Shown here: one piece after another, positions 46,740 to 59,175 of the stretch
How the letters are laid out: every line of letters begins with the position of its first letter
Position numbering within the stretch: position 1 is the first letter of the stretch
Assembly (NCBI GenBank): GCA_963678675.1
Contig: OY783199.1
Span: forward strand, 24,301,546-24,365,545
Length of the DNA: 64,000 bases
DNA from: Xiphydria camelus
Lineage: Eukaryota > Arthropoda > Insecta > Hymenoptera > Xiphydriidae
Direction: 5' to 3'
Position numbers and translations under genes: made by a program
Notes under the pieces: model-generated
Told to the model about the DNA's origin: nothing
The model's input: the letters and a program-made list of their open reading frames with translations, nothing else
The model's database searches: none

Positions 46740-46998
46740 ACTGAGAAAAATAATTCGGTTAAAATGACAAAGCGTATCTAGTTTGACGCGTTTTGTTATT
46801 CTAACCAAAATACTGGTCAGACGAACCAAATATCAAATTATTGTAACCAAGTGTTTATTCATTCTAATCAAATGTTTAGTTATTCTAACCAAAAATTGGT
46901 CAATTTAACCAAAAAGCTGGAAGATCCATATTTCAACAAATGGTTTGGTCATCGTCTCCAGGATTTTCGTTAGATTGACCAAATTATTTTTCTCGGTG
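46740..46998. mobile_element. F1 MITE
   Basis: It begins ACTGAGAAAAATAATTCGG and ends AAATTATTTTTCTCGGTG followed by TA. The interior has CCAAAATACTGGTCAGACGA and TGGTTTGGTCATCGTCTCC. It is the third element in a row after 46346-46566 and 46567-46738. Confidence 0.78.
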
Positions 46999-47660
46999 TA
47001 TGCGTATACTTTAAGGCTCGTAATTATGCCTGAGCGGAAACGCGTGATTCTTCGACGGTAATTCACGCTTCATATCAAGAGTGCGATAACTACTTTTGAT
47101 GCAATTACTCCGAGGAAACGGTCGAGCGTAGACAAATAGTCGCAGGTGCTTCGAAACAGCTGTGAATATCTTTCACGCGCGCGCGCGCGAAATACGAGCG
47201 AACTTCGTTTCTCTCCTTCTTCTCCTCCTCCTCCTTCTTCTTGCTCCTTCGTCGTAAACTCCCGGAAGGAGCGAAACGTTCCAAAAGACGCCGGTAATAA
47301 AAGTTGCGGCAAAGGCGAGCGCGGGGAGCGTGGGGCGACCGATAAATCGTCGATGGCCCGGAACTTTTTTTTACTTCCAAAATCCCAGCGGTGGGGAGAA
47401 AAAAGCGGTTATCCTGGTCTCTCCTTCTCCTCCTCTTCCCCCTTATATATATATACATATACATACACATATACCTTCTCTCACCCACGCGCAATATAAT
47501 TCCGCAACAAATCAAGAAGCGCCGAGCGGCGCGAGAATGCTGAGTTGATATCGACGCTTCCCAAGCGTGCCAGACGCGCCGGTATCGAGACATAAATAAC
47601 GGGATTTTGCGTAAGGTTGTGAGGTATGCACGCGTGTCTACGAATTTATCCGAGACTCTG

Positions 47661-47720
47661 CACCGAGAGAAATAATTGGTTGTGTCAAAAAAAAATTCTT
47701 GAACGAAGAACATCTATTTT
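47661..47720. mobile_element. F11 MITE, end fragment
   Basis: CACCGAGAGAAATAATTGGT, a short A-tract and ATTCTTGAACGAAGAACATC match one end of the family. The rest is lost in GC-rich sequence. Confidence 0.4.
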
Positions 47721-48471
47721 TCGCGCGTACGTTTTTCGCGTGACGAATCGAAGGAATGATAAATCGAAGGAACGACGATCGCGCACGACAACCGATACCA
47801 GCGCTGCGGCAAATAAAAGAGACACGTGCACGGAGTCCTAGCTGACACGCGGCTGTCGCCTTTCTATATCGGCGAATCGCAACGCTGTCGCCGCGCACGG
47901 CAAAGTCTTTCGTCTCTTCGACAATGCCTCATACCTTTCAAAAGCCAGCTCCTCTTCCTCTTCCGGCAAAGGATACCCGAGGGGTGCGGGGGATGGGAAC
48001 TCGCGGCGGTTCTCTCGCATCTATTGACCTATGCTCTCTCGCTTTTCGTCGCCGCTGCCTCCGTTCGCTCAACTTCCTCGAGCGGGGTGGGGGTGAGGGG
48101 ATCGAAAGGAGAAACGAATTTATCCAGGTGCTCGCTTCCGTCACCTCGCGCGTGCGCGCGCGCGTCGAAGGTGCATTCCATTTTCCGCCATTCGCGTGAT
48201 TCACGCTCATCCGGCGCGTCTTTTATCGAAACTGGAACACGCCGTGGTGGAGGCCGAGGAGCATGGGCGTTCTTGATCGATTACCCTCCGCCCCGTCGAT
48301 CCCAGAACTCGTTTACCCGTATACCGAGATCCACTCGCGCGCGCGTCGTCTCTTTATATTCCGGAAATGCGTGTATCTCGACGGCTTCGGCGGGTTATCG
48401 TTGTGTCGTGGATACATTCCGTCCTTTTCGCGCGCTTTCGGCATTTTTATCGCGCCGCAGCGAGAGGGAGG

Positions 48472-48475
<4 letters not shown>

Positions 48476-48516
<41 letters not shown>
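48476..48516. repeat. GA microsatellite
   Basis: About 20 uninterrupted GA repeats. Shorter GA/CT tracts lie at about 19401-19422, 20389-20408, 31561-31598, 38529-38549, 43662-43687, 49457-49494 and 57760-57775. Confidence 0.95.
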
Positions 48517-48519
<3 letters not shown>

Positions 48520-50316
48520 GGAAGAGTCCTCCGACTTGTCATCTTCTCGTTTGAACTCGTGGGAGGGTCGCGCGATATCGGAGATTGCGAGATAAATCAC
48601 GCGCGATGCGGGAGTCCCCTTCGCGAATTATCGGATGAGAGGTTCGAGTCTCGCTTCAAAGTCTTCGCGAGGAGAGAGAAAGAGAGAAAGAATGGATGGG
48701 GGATGGAGGAATGATCGAAGGACTTCTTTTGGAGGGGGAAATCGAATCGTCATACTGAGAAGCATTTTTTTAGTATACGTATACCGCACATTCTACCGAC
48801 GAAAGTTCAAAGTACCCATTTCGAATTCCCACGGCTTTCCTATTCAACGCCCAATGATAGATAAGAATCCCCGATATTTTTCCAGCGCACTATGATTTCC
48901 ACGTATGACGTACCACTCTACGAAAAGAGAATTCGCCGTGCAAATATCCACCTGCGCGTGAGTTTCTCTCGACAGGGTCAAATTTCCAGCGCTGCGCGCC
49001 TGCACAACAGATGTATTCGTCGCCCCCCCCCCCCCCCACTCGACGTGTGACATAATAACAGTACCTACTCACCTTACATACTTGAATCACGTATACACGC
49101 ATATCGCGTGACGCCGATCTACGTGTACACGGTACGCGCGAGCTAAATTCCGTTTCTCTCGCAGAAAATTCATCAAAGGACGAGGCAGTCGAAAGTGGCA
49201 GGACTTTCGGGAATACAGTGGAGAGGACCGGGAGCACCTTTGCGCCGTCAAAGCGAGGTGGTCGGTTTAACGCCTAACATTGACGCGAGATACAGTCGGC
49301 TTTTACGGGCCCGTTTTCATAAACCAGCGAGGAGAGGATGAGATCGAGGATGGGCGCGAGAAGGAGAACGCCAACGGTGGCATAATTTCGTGCCCTCTCT
49401 CCCGCGGGAGGAAGAAGAGGAGAGAGAGGCCAAGTATCGACCGGGACTCCGCCCTGCTCTCTCCCTCTCTCTCTCTCTCTCTCTCGCTCTCTCCCTCATC
49501 CGTATACTCTTCCACTCTTCGCTCCTGTTCGTAAAAACATCCAAACCGGGTGACTGGAAGACTCGAAATGAGCAGACTCCCTCCCAACGCCTCCGCTCTT
49601 CATCTCGCTACGCCGCTCTTTCCTCGCTGCCGTTCGCTCACGCCTACTCACGGTCGTTTTCGGAAGAAAAACACGCACTCAAAAATGCCTACGCCCGGAG
49701 ATATCATTTGGAAGCGCTATCGCATCAATTACTACCACCGGCGCTATAAGTCATCCCACCGCTACAGTCGCAGCCGTTGCCGTAGCGGTATTCGGGTGGG
49801 TGGCTATATACGGGGGCTCGAACAAAACACGGGGTTGTTCGTCGATGTTTACGCAGTTTCTCCCCGGTTCCGTCCTTGCCGCAACCTCGATGTAAATGAT
49901 ATCACGTGGGCCGAGGGAGGGGGTGCGCACTCGCGTCGAGCGAGAAACAAACAGGGGTGGTTTTCATTGTCTCCCCCTTGCCTTCTGCCGTCAGATAAAT
50001 CGAGATGTGTATATGCCTACGCAATGTCGGTTGCGGTATATTTTTTCTGGGAAACAGGTTCATCCTTCGGATGGATGAATTTCGCGGAGCGGGGGCTCTT
50101 TAACCCTCGACGTTCGGTATTTTTTGTCGTAGCCGAGTTAAAATTGTCGATACTTGGAAGAAGCCGTGTATGAGTGTGGTAGGGAGGATGAACCGGATTT
50201 TTTTGTCGATAAGGTTCGAGGGAGGGTGAAAGTTGCGAGGGTGAAGAAGAAGAATTGCGTGGAAAACTTATTTTGGGACGAATGGACACATCGTTCACAT
50301 ATACCGATGAAAAAGT

Positions 50317-50765
50317 TAAGTCGATTTTCGCGAAAATCGAGATCTCTCGAATCAAATCCTCGATCGCTCTCTATCCTTGTATTTTTCTTGTGCTGATTAA
50401 GAAAAGCACGGTTATTAGATCCATATCTCGTAGGAAATATAAAATATCGATGATTTTCTGTAGAAAAAAATTATTTTTTTCATGAAAAGTCACCGATATC
50501 TCAATCTCCTTGTGAGATTTTCCCAATAAAACTTTCATTTTTGAAATCAGCGCATGAAAAAGTACACAAGATAGGAGTGTCGCGAGTTTGATTCCAGAGC
50601 TCTTGACATTTTCGCAAAAATCGAAATCTCTAGAATCGATTGCTCGAACATCCTATCTTATGGATTTTTTGCGCCGACTATGTTTTCGTAATCTCAAAAG
50701 CGCGGTTATCAAATCCATACCTCAAAGGAAATACGAGACATCGGCGATTTTACGTCGAAAACCAA
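50317..50765. repeat. Dispersed hairpin repeat, about 1.5 units
   Basis: It contains direct, inverted and direct arms with landmarks ATATCTCGTAGGAAATATAA, CTTGTGAGATTTTCCC and CTCAAAGGAAATACGAGA. It directly abuts a truncated CACTGAG-type element at 50766-50838. Confidence 0.6.
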
Positions 50766-50838
50766 ATGTTTGAGTCAAAACTAGAAGAGATTCAATTGAC
50801 GATATTTGGTTGATCGGACTATATTTTCTTTATCAGTG
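50766..50838. mobile_element. F1 MITE, right-end fragment
   Basis: It carries AATTGACGATATTTGGTTG and a terminus TTTCTTTATCAGTG followed by TA. The left part is missing where the hairpin repeat ends. Confidence 0.45.
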
Positions 50839-51966
50839 TATCTATATCACGAATCCTTATGACGTGACGATTTTTTAAGGAATTGCACTCGGGGATGCGT
50901 ATTTCTGGTATCCGTTTCTTGTCCCTCGTCTCGAAGCCCGATTCTGAATAATACGAGAGTACGGTTGTCACGGAACGAAGTCGGAAGGGCGACCGGCGAG
51001 AAAGATGTGCCGGAAGCGCTGAGGAGAATCGAGTCGTTCGTTACGGCCGGACGAGTCTCGTGGCAACGGTTAAGACCGCCATGAAGGAAACTCCCGCGCG
51101 ATACAGACACGAAACTCTGTGTTACAGCTGTCTCTCCGCGAGAAATCTCTTCCGCACCGATCACCGCACCTTCCCCCACGCACGAGATCACGCGAGAGCG
51201 TCGCATCGATCGTCGCCTGCATTCTTCGCGCCGAAATAGTCGTTCGCCCGGAAAAAAAAAAAACATACAACCACCCGCCGTGTGCGACGGTGCGGGCTTC
51301 GTGCCGAATTGTCTTCTAAATGGGCGGCTCACCTCGCGCTCGCGAATAATGAGGAGATCAAAGGAACGAGCCACCCGCGTTAATTATAAATTCAATCGTG
51401 AGAATTATTTCAGTCTGATTCCTTGGAACAATGCCCGGCCGACGAAGAGGCGGCATATCAAGGGTTGATTTTGCGCGCCACTCGCCGGCCCTCTTTCTCC
51501 CCCGGTCTAAATGGAAATTGGACGAGTCGAGCGCGCGCGGCTTCCTCCGTTGACGCAACGACGCACCGCGCTTTCCCTCTTTCTCTTTCACGCCCGATGC
51601 CGGGGTGGTACAGCCTACGAGAATGACGCGCGACCCCATCCTCTCGACGACTCTTTCTCGCCCTGTAATATTCTCGGTCGTAGCGAAATAAAATTTTTCT
51701 AAAAATCTCATCACGATTTTTCCCTCCTCACGCCGTACTCGTTCCTTCGCCTCCCCCGTCCCCCGTGTACGCCGGTGAGCTTTCGAGGAAAACGAGCGTC
51801 ACGGATGTTAAGCGCGCGGTAACGGAGTGTTCGTATCTAATTAAATTTTCTACCGCGGTTAGGAAAAAAAGGCCATGTAGAAAAGGCAGGCGTCGCGAGC
51901 GTCGCACCGGGGGGTAGTATGTGTATGGCGTTCGCCCTTCTTCGCATACCGGTGTTTCTTAAAGGG
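50839..51966. other. Unassigned intergenic sequence
   Basis: CpG-rich; the frame 50847-51374 on the minus strand is low-complexity. I see no gene. Confidence 0.5.
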
Positions 51967-52223
51967 CAGAGAAAATGTACTCCAGTCAATTAAATATGTC
52001 TTTAATAGTCCTGAGAGCATATTTATTCGATTAAAATGAATATCGATTGGGCGTATATAAATATTATTGATTTAATTGAGTATTATTTGGATCGTATCGT
52101 ATTAATGATTTAATTGATTGTTAGTTGAATCGAGTCGGTATTTATTTGAATCGAATAAATGTGCTCTTAGTTAGATTATCAAAAAATAAGTTCATTTCGA
52201 TCAACAAATTTTTTTTCTCATTG
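51967..52223. mobile_element. 257-bp MITE, F10 family
   Basis: The outer ends CAGAGAAAATGTACTCC and TTTTTTTTCTCATTG are imperfect. The inner palindrome starts TAGTCCTGAGAGCATATTTA and ends ATAAATGTGCTCTTAGTTA. TA follows the right end. Confidence 0.62.
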
Positions 52224-53711
52224 TATAAAATTACGAACAATACACTCGCTAAACACGGATTCCGTATAAGCGAGAATTAAACTCGGCCCCCGATCGTCGG
52301 AACGAGCGTTCAGGGAGGAACGGTTTGCACGGTTAGGTCGATCATTAAGGAGCTACTAACGATCTATGTTTTCGTACCACGGTCAATTCCATTCCGCTTG
52401 CCGCTTAATGTAGCGTACTAATTTGCGCGCCGTGCGGCGTGCTTTCGGCGGAAATTCCAGGGCGTACCGGCGCCCTTGAGTCTCTTCGAATTCTTTTCGA
52501 AACTGACTCCTACGCTGTGCGAGGGAAAAGCTCGCGATAATCATTTTTATACGGGGGGGCTGTAAAACCGATTTATTTCCGAGAATGCGCGACGGTGCTG
52601 CGGATACATTTCTTTTTACTGCCCGATATATGGGAATGATTAGCATATTTATAGGAGCGAAGTGCGTTTTCATTTGGATATAAAACCGAAATCAAAACCA
52701 TAATCGCTAAAAGCGATATCTCCCGTTTTGGTAATTGGGATCGAATCGTCGAAGGGTATATTTGAAAAATTCATAGAAGGTATACGGGTAGAAGGTAGCT
52801 AAAACGTACATTTAACATTTTTTCATTAGAATTGATTTAATCAGATTCAGAGATCCATCACTTATTCTATAGATCCAGCTTTAATCGTAGCCAGAATCGG
52901 TGCGATATTAATTTCGATTTCATTCTCCGGAGTTTGCTACATTTCACTAAGAAAACAAACGCAAAGTTTCCGTCGCATTTCTACCTTTTACTCGTATCTC
53001 GACTTTTACCCGGTAGGAGGATTCGAGTAAAACTTGCAAACCGGGAAAAAGAGACAGCTCCACAGCTTTTCGAAAATTGTTTGCTTTACCAATGGAGAGC
53101 GGATAGACGAGCCGAGTTAGTCCGACGTAATCGAGTTTGCGGGTCACCCGCGATTCCACCGTCGCACAGGGAGAAAAAAACGAAGGAGAGACGAGACTGC
53201 AAGCTGCACGTCCCGCGAAGACGTCTCGCGACGGCGGCGGCGTGGGCTTCGCTAAACTAATTGCCGTGATTACCGGCCACGATGATCTAATATTCTATTT
53301 TACCGCCCGGCAATTTCACAAACAATTACCCGATCCAATTGTCGTCCTGGATCGGCTAGTTTGTTTTCTCAGTTAATTGAACCGAGCCAGATCCTTCTCT
53401 CTTAACGACCGTAAATTACGGTCGGAATGGAACTGCGTGGCGCGGAAGGGGCGGATATAGCGTAGCGGTGCGCGCCGCTGATATCACTCGGGCGCCCCGG
53501 AAATCGAGGGAGCTTCGCTCTTTCGTGATTTTATCGGCGATGGGGATATTTTCGATCAAGAATCGCGGGGAGGACAGGTGCGACTAAATTCTACATCGGA
53601 TAAAAGCGTTTGATGAAATCGTGCAAAATTATCGTGTCCCTTTATCGTAGCTCATTATCGTAATACATCAGATCGTTACTCTCTTCGATCGGTCTCGTAT
53701 AGCTGCGTGGA
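52224..53711. other. Unassigned intergenic sequence
   Basis: Moderate GC content and no repeats recognised. The 96-codon minus frame at 52383-52673 and the 108-codon plus frame at 52934-53260 show no domain. Confidence 0.45.
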
Positions 53712-54000
53712 TGATTCGAAAAGTTTGAACCAAATTATCTACCCCGTATTTCTGCATTCTTCATTTTCGCCCTCATTTAAGCCGGAAAACGATATTTTTT
53801 TCAATGCGGCATACGTCATCGCTTAGTAAATCTATCTCTCTCGCACTCGTTGCTTGGTATAACCGCGTCTCTCATGGCTCTTCGATGACGTCATAACTCA
53901 GTAGAGAGAAACACACTTATAATTCTGCGAATAATTCTTTTTTTTTTTCGGACATTTTCTTTCCCGTGTAATATTAAACATGTACGCGGATTAAACCGAA
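53712..54000. repeat. Dispersed repeat with a TGACGTCA core, copy 2
   Basis: It follows the order of landmarks of 1783-2050 (GATTCGAAAA, TTCATTTTCG, ACGTCATCG, CACTCGTTGCTTGG, GATGACGTCA, AGTAGAGAGAAAC, TCGGACATTTTCTTT). Divergence is substantial, but the alignment needs only small gaps. Confidence 0.6.
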
Positions 54001-54726
54001 TACAAAAATTGAATTTAAAAATATGGGTATTGCGCTTTTTAGTCAAATGCCGCATTGAGTTTCTTTCCGTCGACATTTTTTTTTTCGGTTGAGAAATACG
54101 TACATATATGTTCCCGGTTTATCGCGTCTGTCTGGGTCTGCCGGTCCAGCGGGTCAAAGTTGAACCGACGGGAGAAGGTTAGCCAGGGGAGGGGTGTAAA
54201 GAGGGGAAGGAATACGCAGGAAAATTCTGAAAGTGTCAGTGATCGAGTGACGAGAGTCGGGTAGAAGAGCGGGGAGAGTAAGAGGAACGAGTTGCGAGGA
54301 AGAGCGTGGGGGATCCGCGGTAGGATTGAATTGAGAGGGTAGTCGCGCCGTTGTGGACGTCGGGACGCCGGGCGTCTCGCTGATCGATAACGTAACCTAT
54401 TAACCCAGTGGCTCGGCGCGCACGCGCATCCTAGGCGTCACTGTTTTCGTGACGTCACGTTGGACTCGTCGCAACATCGACTAAACGTACCGTCCCGGGG
54501 GATACGCCGAGCGTTCCAGGGGGATAAGTCGAGGCGGTGTGGCGAGGACCGGCGAACGCACGCGACTATACCGCCATTCCAACTTTCTATACGTTGCGGG
54601 GGTTGGAGTTTTACCACCTTTACGATCAAATTTATCCCTCCCCCCCCTTCCCTTCCGGATAAATTACCAGCTGTTCCGAGCGAACGATTTATCGTAAGGA
54701 AATTCTAACGCGCGGATGCAATTAAC
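54001..54726. other. Unassigned sequence
   Basis: A purine-rich stretch lies at about 54165-54310. I see no gene. Confidence 0.45.
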
Positions 54727-55041
54727 TCAGGCGGAAAAATTCTACATATTTTCTATGTAATCCATATGTAATTTTGGTCACATGTAGATTGTATATGATT
54801 TCTATATTAATGTAATAAATCATATAAGGAGTATACAGGGTGTGATTGTACAAGCATTCAAAAAAATCTGAATATAATCCTTTCATGGTTAATATAGAAA
54901 TCATATGTCATTCATATATGACCAAAACCAGATATGGATTATATACAAAATACACACATATCTCGCTAATGATCATGAAAATGTTAAAGCAACTCTGAGC
55001 CCTAATAAAAAAAATAGATATGTAGACATTTTCCGCCTGGG
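54727..55041. mobile_element. CCCAGGCGG-family MITE
   Basis: The ends are CAGGCGGAAAAATTC and ATTTTCCGCCTGG. The interior carries TTTGGTCACATG and ATATGACCAAAACC motifs in inverted order. Confidence 0.75.
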
Positions 55042-56718
55042 AAACCAAATCGAATAAATTTTTTCGTGAACAAGCCCAAAAAGTTACTCAAATAAATGGT
55101 TCTCCAAAGGCAAAATATGTCGACCTCGTTAAACGCTTTCAGAGGCATCAAGAATTTTTCTCGCCACGTTAGGAGCGTTTTCGGGAACAGCGACCCGATC
55201 TTCTGCAGTTTCTAACGAGGTTGACTGTAAAAACGAGGTCGGGGGTCAGTGACATCGCGTCGAAGTCTCAACGTCGTCGTCCCCGGCTCTCGGTAGGTAT
55301 TTCACGTGTAATTTAGTTGAATTAGATCCACTTAGGTAGGTATAGTCGGTAACGATTCCACCGCGGACGTCACGGCACCACGTGCGATTTACTGGGTCGT
55401 CATACAGAATTCATTTTTTACAGAGGAGTCGCGCATATGGCCGCATCGAATCCGATCTTTCGAATCTTTCGGCGTAGCTGCAGTCGACCCCACCCTTCTA
55501 GCTAGAACAACATCGCGTGACTCAACGTTGCAAATTCGTGTATCGCGTACGCGATAGCCTTATCGCCGTGATATCACCGTCGACGCCGTCGCTTCGTTCG
55601 AGACGAAATCGCGTGTAGACAGAGACGGGAAAAAGGAGAGGTCGATTCGGTCGACTTTATCGATTGTCTTTATAATTTCCTGATAATACTTTACCGTATT
55701 TGTGCCGCCGAAGAAGCACGTGACAAATTTCGAAGAAAGAATGCGTCTTTATCAACAAAACGCGCAAAGTTCTTTCTACAGCGAGATCCGTTTCCGAGAT
55801 GTCTCGTAAGCAGATATATATTCTACGATTTAAATATTACGAGGAAATAGAATTTCAACACTTTTTCTTTGGTAAATTGAAAAGGCAGCAAAAAAATATG
55901 AATGCGAAATCAGGAAAAACTCTACTATGTATGAGTGCACGTGGCGCGTGTGTAACATCGAAGTAATACCTTCAGAGTGATTTCATAAACTTATCCTCAT
56001 CACGAGCCTCTTGTGTTTGTGCTCTTATTTATATATAATTTCTCGCGATCTATCTGCTCCAATTCTCGCTACAGCATTTACTTGTGACTCATAAATTGTT
56101 CGATGTAAACACCGGAGTTGACAACTGTCGCGTGCGCTGCTCCAAATCGAGTGTGGTGCAATCTCGATGGTTTACGACTTACTCGTTAGACTCGTGTGCC
56201 GGAAAATGTCTATGTATATTCTCGGTAATTTTCGAATTTTATTTTAGGATTTCCAAGATTACTATGTGATTTACGTTTATAAATTCTAAGTATTGCAAGA
56301 GAGGCTCGATATACTCGTATGTATATGTAAATGCAGCATTGCCAATCGATTCTTTCGATGTGTGATCGACTCGCGACGCTCGCAGAGAATTTTCTACCCA
56401 CGCATTTTTCACCCGTCACCCTGTCGTCTCCGGGGGTGTTATAATTTTATCCAGACCAGAACGAGACAATGGCGAGTCGCTCTCAGGTCGCACGGGTGCA
56501 GACGCTTAACCGGAACGTCGTTATTGTCTCTTTAACTCTATTATCTTATCATCTTCGGATGCAGTTATTTGCAGTCGGGTACGACTGCTCTGTATGGTTC
56601 GCTACGCTCGCGGATCCCGACGAGTCGACGGAAGTCAGCTTCGACTTCCGGGAAAGTCGCAGCCGCGGCAGAGACTCAGCCGCTTTCGTGTGATCGCGGG
56701 ATATGTCCAGGACAATAT
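55042..56718. other. Unassigned sequence
   Basis: A weak inverted repeat (GTCGACCTCGTTA near 55118 and TAACGAGGTTGAC near 55213) could mark an old 105-bp element. I see no gene. Confidence 0.4.
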
Positions 56719-56992
56719 CACTGAAAGAAATAATTGATAGTGCCAAACAAATATTTCCTTCAATCAAAAACCTTGGTTTTCCTTCGCAAGAAAACATTTG
56801 ACAGGCTCGAGTAATTGTTTTCGTTGCGCAGAAAGAATTTCTTGTTCCCACAACGGTCTTCTTGAATCAAATATATATTATATATATTCGTCGATCAAGA
56901 ATTCGTATTCTTAAAAATTTGTAAAATCATATGTTCTTCATTCAAGAAATTTTTTTTTTCACTGTAGGTACCAGTAATTATTTTTCTCAATG
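56719..56992. mobile_element. MITE, F11 family
   Basis: The ends CACTGAAAGAAATAATTGAT and AATTATTTTTCTCAATG are imperfect inverted repeats. The interior has TTCCTTCAATCAAAAACC and TTCATTCAAGAAATTTTT. A fragment of the same family lies at 47661-47720. Confidence 0.6.
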
Positions 56993-57004
56993 TTTACCAC
57001 ATAA

Positions 57005-57283
57005 GGCTAAACGTACTCGCCAGGAAGTAAACTCAAATCACTATTATCTCATTATCTATGAGCTTTTGGCTCATATATCGTCACCCCAATATAGATTTGT
57101 TCAATGTCCCATTCCCAAAAGGAGGATATTGAACAAACCTATATTGAGGTGACGATATGTATAACGCTTTTTTGAAGATTACATTTTCATCTACAATAAA
57201 GTCTTATATCGATATAGGCCAAAAGTTTATAAATAATGAGATAATAGTGATTGGAGTTTCTTTTCTGGCGAGTAAGTTTAGCC
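57005..57283. mobile_element. MITE, GGCTAAACTTACTCGCC family, with a nested hairpin
   Basis: The ends GGCTAAACGTACTCGCC and GGCGAGTAAGTTTAGCC match the copy at 2704-2908 along their length. The centre is interrupted by a 76-bp palindrome at 57079-57154. Confidence 0.8.
57079..57154. mobile_element. 76-bp hairpin inserted in a MITE
   Basis: The ends CGTCACCCCAATATAGATTT and CTATATTGAGGTGACG, with inner TTGTTCAAT and ATTGAACAA, form an almost complete hairpin around a short loop. ATAT flanks both sides. The copy at 2704-2908 shows the uninterrupted site. Confidence 0.7.
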
Positions 57284-59175
57284 CCATGCGCGCGCGCGCG
57301 GTACGAACGCTCTCTGCCTCGCGCGGCGAACATTAACGGTCAGGTGCTCGAGCCGCGAGAAGACTCCAACGATCGATGCAGCCTCTTCGATAATTGCCTG
57401 GGTCCGGGAGCTTTCTTCTTCCCGTGCAGCGTCCGATAAGCGGCGAAGTTGGCCGGGGGATTCGATTAAGATCTCGCGCGCGCGCGCGCATGAACTTTGA
57501 CTCGCCTCCGAGCCGGAGACGAGCCGGCCCGGTTCGATCGCTTATTCTCTCGCTCGCCGATGTTGCGGCTGCCGGTGCCGTCGCGTTTCGTGTTATCTAT
57601 GCGTCACGTGTGTTAGTTCGCGGCTAACCTCTCCGCGCGATTGGCCTAGTTACCGAAAGCCAGCGTCTCGAGCCTGGCGTATGGCATACGCGCGGTATTG
57701 CCGGTGCGGTTTACGAGCGGTAGTAAAATCCGCATGATTTCCAGCCCTCGTCGCTCGAGAGAGAGAGAGAGAGAGTAAATCGAACTGGTGTCGTTCGGCG
57801 GGTCACCGTAAGCCGTCGTTACGGGATCACCATTAATCGTTCGCGCGTCCGCGATCGTCGTTCCATTTGTCTCACTCGTCCCGTCGTAGGAGGTCTCGCG
57901 GTAATCGATCGTTCCGCGTTCCGGTAACCGATACCGGACGGCTTATACCAGACGAATCGTGACGGGTTCTGTGCGGCGATCGACACAAACGAGCCTACAT
58001 TTTCGCGAACCGCCGCGACGACGGCTCGGTGCGTCGGCTCGGAAATCTCTTCTCGGTAGTAGCTACACGTGTAGCAGATTAATTCCATCACCCCCCCCCC
58101 CCCCCCCCCGGTAATTGAAATATATGGCACGCGCGAGATAGGGGCTAGGGCTGGCGGGACGGAGACGAGAAAAAGGGGGCGTAACGGCATACGCGGTCAG
58201 AGACCGGTAATTCTACGTGCTTCGAGGACGTCAACCGGTAAGCTGCAGTGCGCGGAGGTAGGAGCGTGGGTATAACAGTGCGGCGCGGGGAGCTGCAGTA
58301 GCGCGCGAGCCGGAGGCGATATATCGCGCGTCCGCGTGGAGTAATAATATCCTCTGGAGAGAGCGGGTGCGGTGTCGAGTGGAGTCCTGTGCCGCGAGCG
58401 GGACAGTACTGGGACTGCAATGAAGAGCTCAAGGATTCGGCTCGAGCGCAACGCGGCGCGCGTTGCGGAGAGCGCATCGGTCTTCGAGCGACCGCGTTCG
58501 ACTCGCGTTTTCGCGGCAACGCCGGGCGTATTTTCGGATCTCATCGAGGCGCAGGGGTGTCGCGGGGCGACTGATTCATCTTGGCCTGTAAACACCGGCG
58601 GCCTGGTTTAACGCACCGTAACGGCTTACGTTTGTGTTTCGAACGGTATCGCGGCGGTGCGACTCTTGTCGCAATTTTCGACGCCGAACGTCGGTGGGCG
58701 CTGCCAACTGCACCGCGACGCCCTATTTCGGGATCGTCGCCGTCGTTGTCGTCTCGATGCGAATGCGCTGACCTTGTCGCACCGTGACGCGGCAATGTCG
58801 ACGGCGGGATAGACGCAGCGGTTTCGAACTTTTGGAATTTTAATTACGAGGCGACCACGGGCGTCCTGCGGGGGTAAATTTGAGATGGTCGCGTGGAGGG
58901 GTAGATTCGTTATAGGGTGAGGATGCAAACGGGGATGGAGGGACGACGGATAAATCACGCTTGAATGTGGGTGCGTAGTAACCGCCGTCCGATCGGAGGG
59001 GTTAGATCGGGAAGTTTTGAAATTTTAATCGGTTAGAAGGTCGCATCAATATCCTCAGCCTCCCACGTCTCCTGTTCTATTCTCGAGCCTGTCTTGATCG
59101 GAATTAAGACTGAACACAATTTCGCCGAAAAAGCACCGAAAGCTCGTCGAAACGCTCGAACTGATTAGACCGTTT
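57284..59175. other. CpG-rich region with a C20 tract
   Basis: It includes CG alternation near 57475-57490, a GA tract near 57760 and the C20 run. The opposing frames at 58145-58611 are compositional. Confidence 0.5.
58091..58110. repeat. Homopolymer C tract
   Basis: Twenty consecutive C. Similar C runs lie at 33200-33215 and 49023-49037, and a G run at 59978-59988. Their lengths should be treated as uncertain. Confidence 0.9.

Larger units (their letters stand above)
46999..50316. other. CpG-rich, microsatellite-rich region
   Basis: It holds GA/CT tracts (48476-48516, 49457-49494), a C15 run and a TATATACATATACATA tract near 47450. The frames 47826-48554 and 49550-50173 have no domain. Confidence 0.5.

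Noticed and set aside
47826..48554. 242-codon plus-strand frame
   Set aside because: It ends in a Glu-Arg run from the GA microsatellite; compositional.
48635..48660. GGTTCGAGTC motif as a tRNA T-arm
   Set aside because: Flanking bases do not form the T-stem or an acceptor stem.
55118..55225. GTCGACCTCGTTA / TAACGAGGTTGAC inverted pair
   Set aside because: Only about 15 bases pair imperfectly and the inside is unstructured; too weak to call an element.
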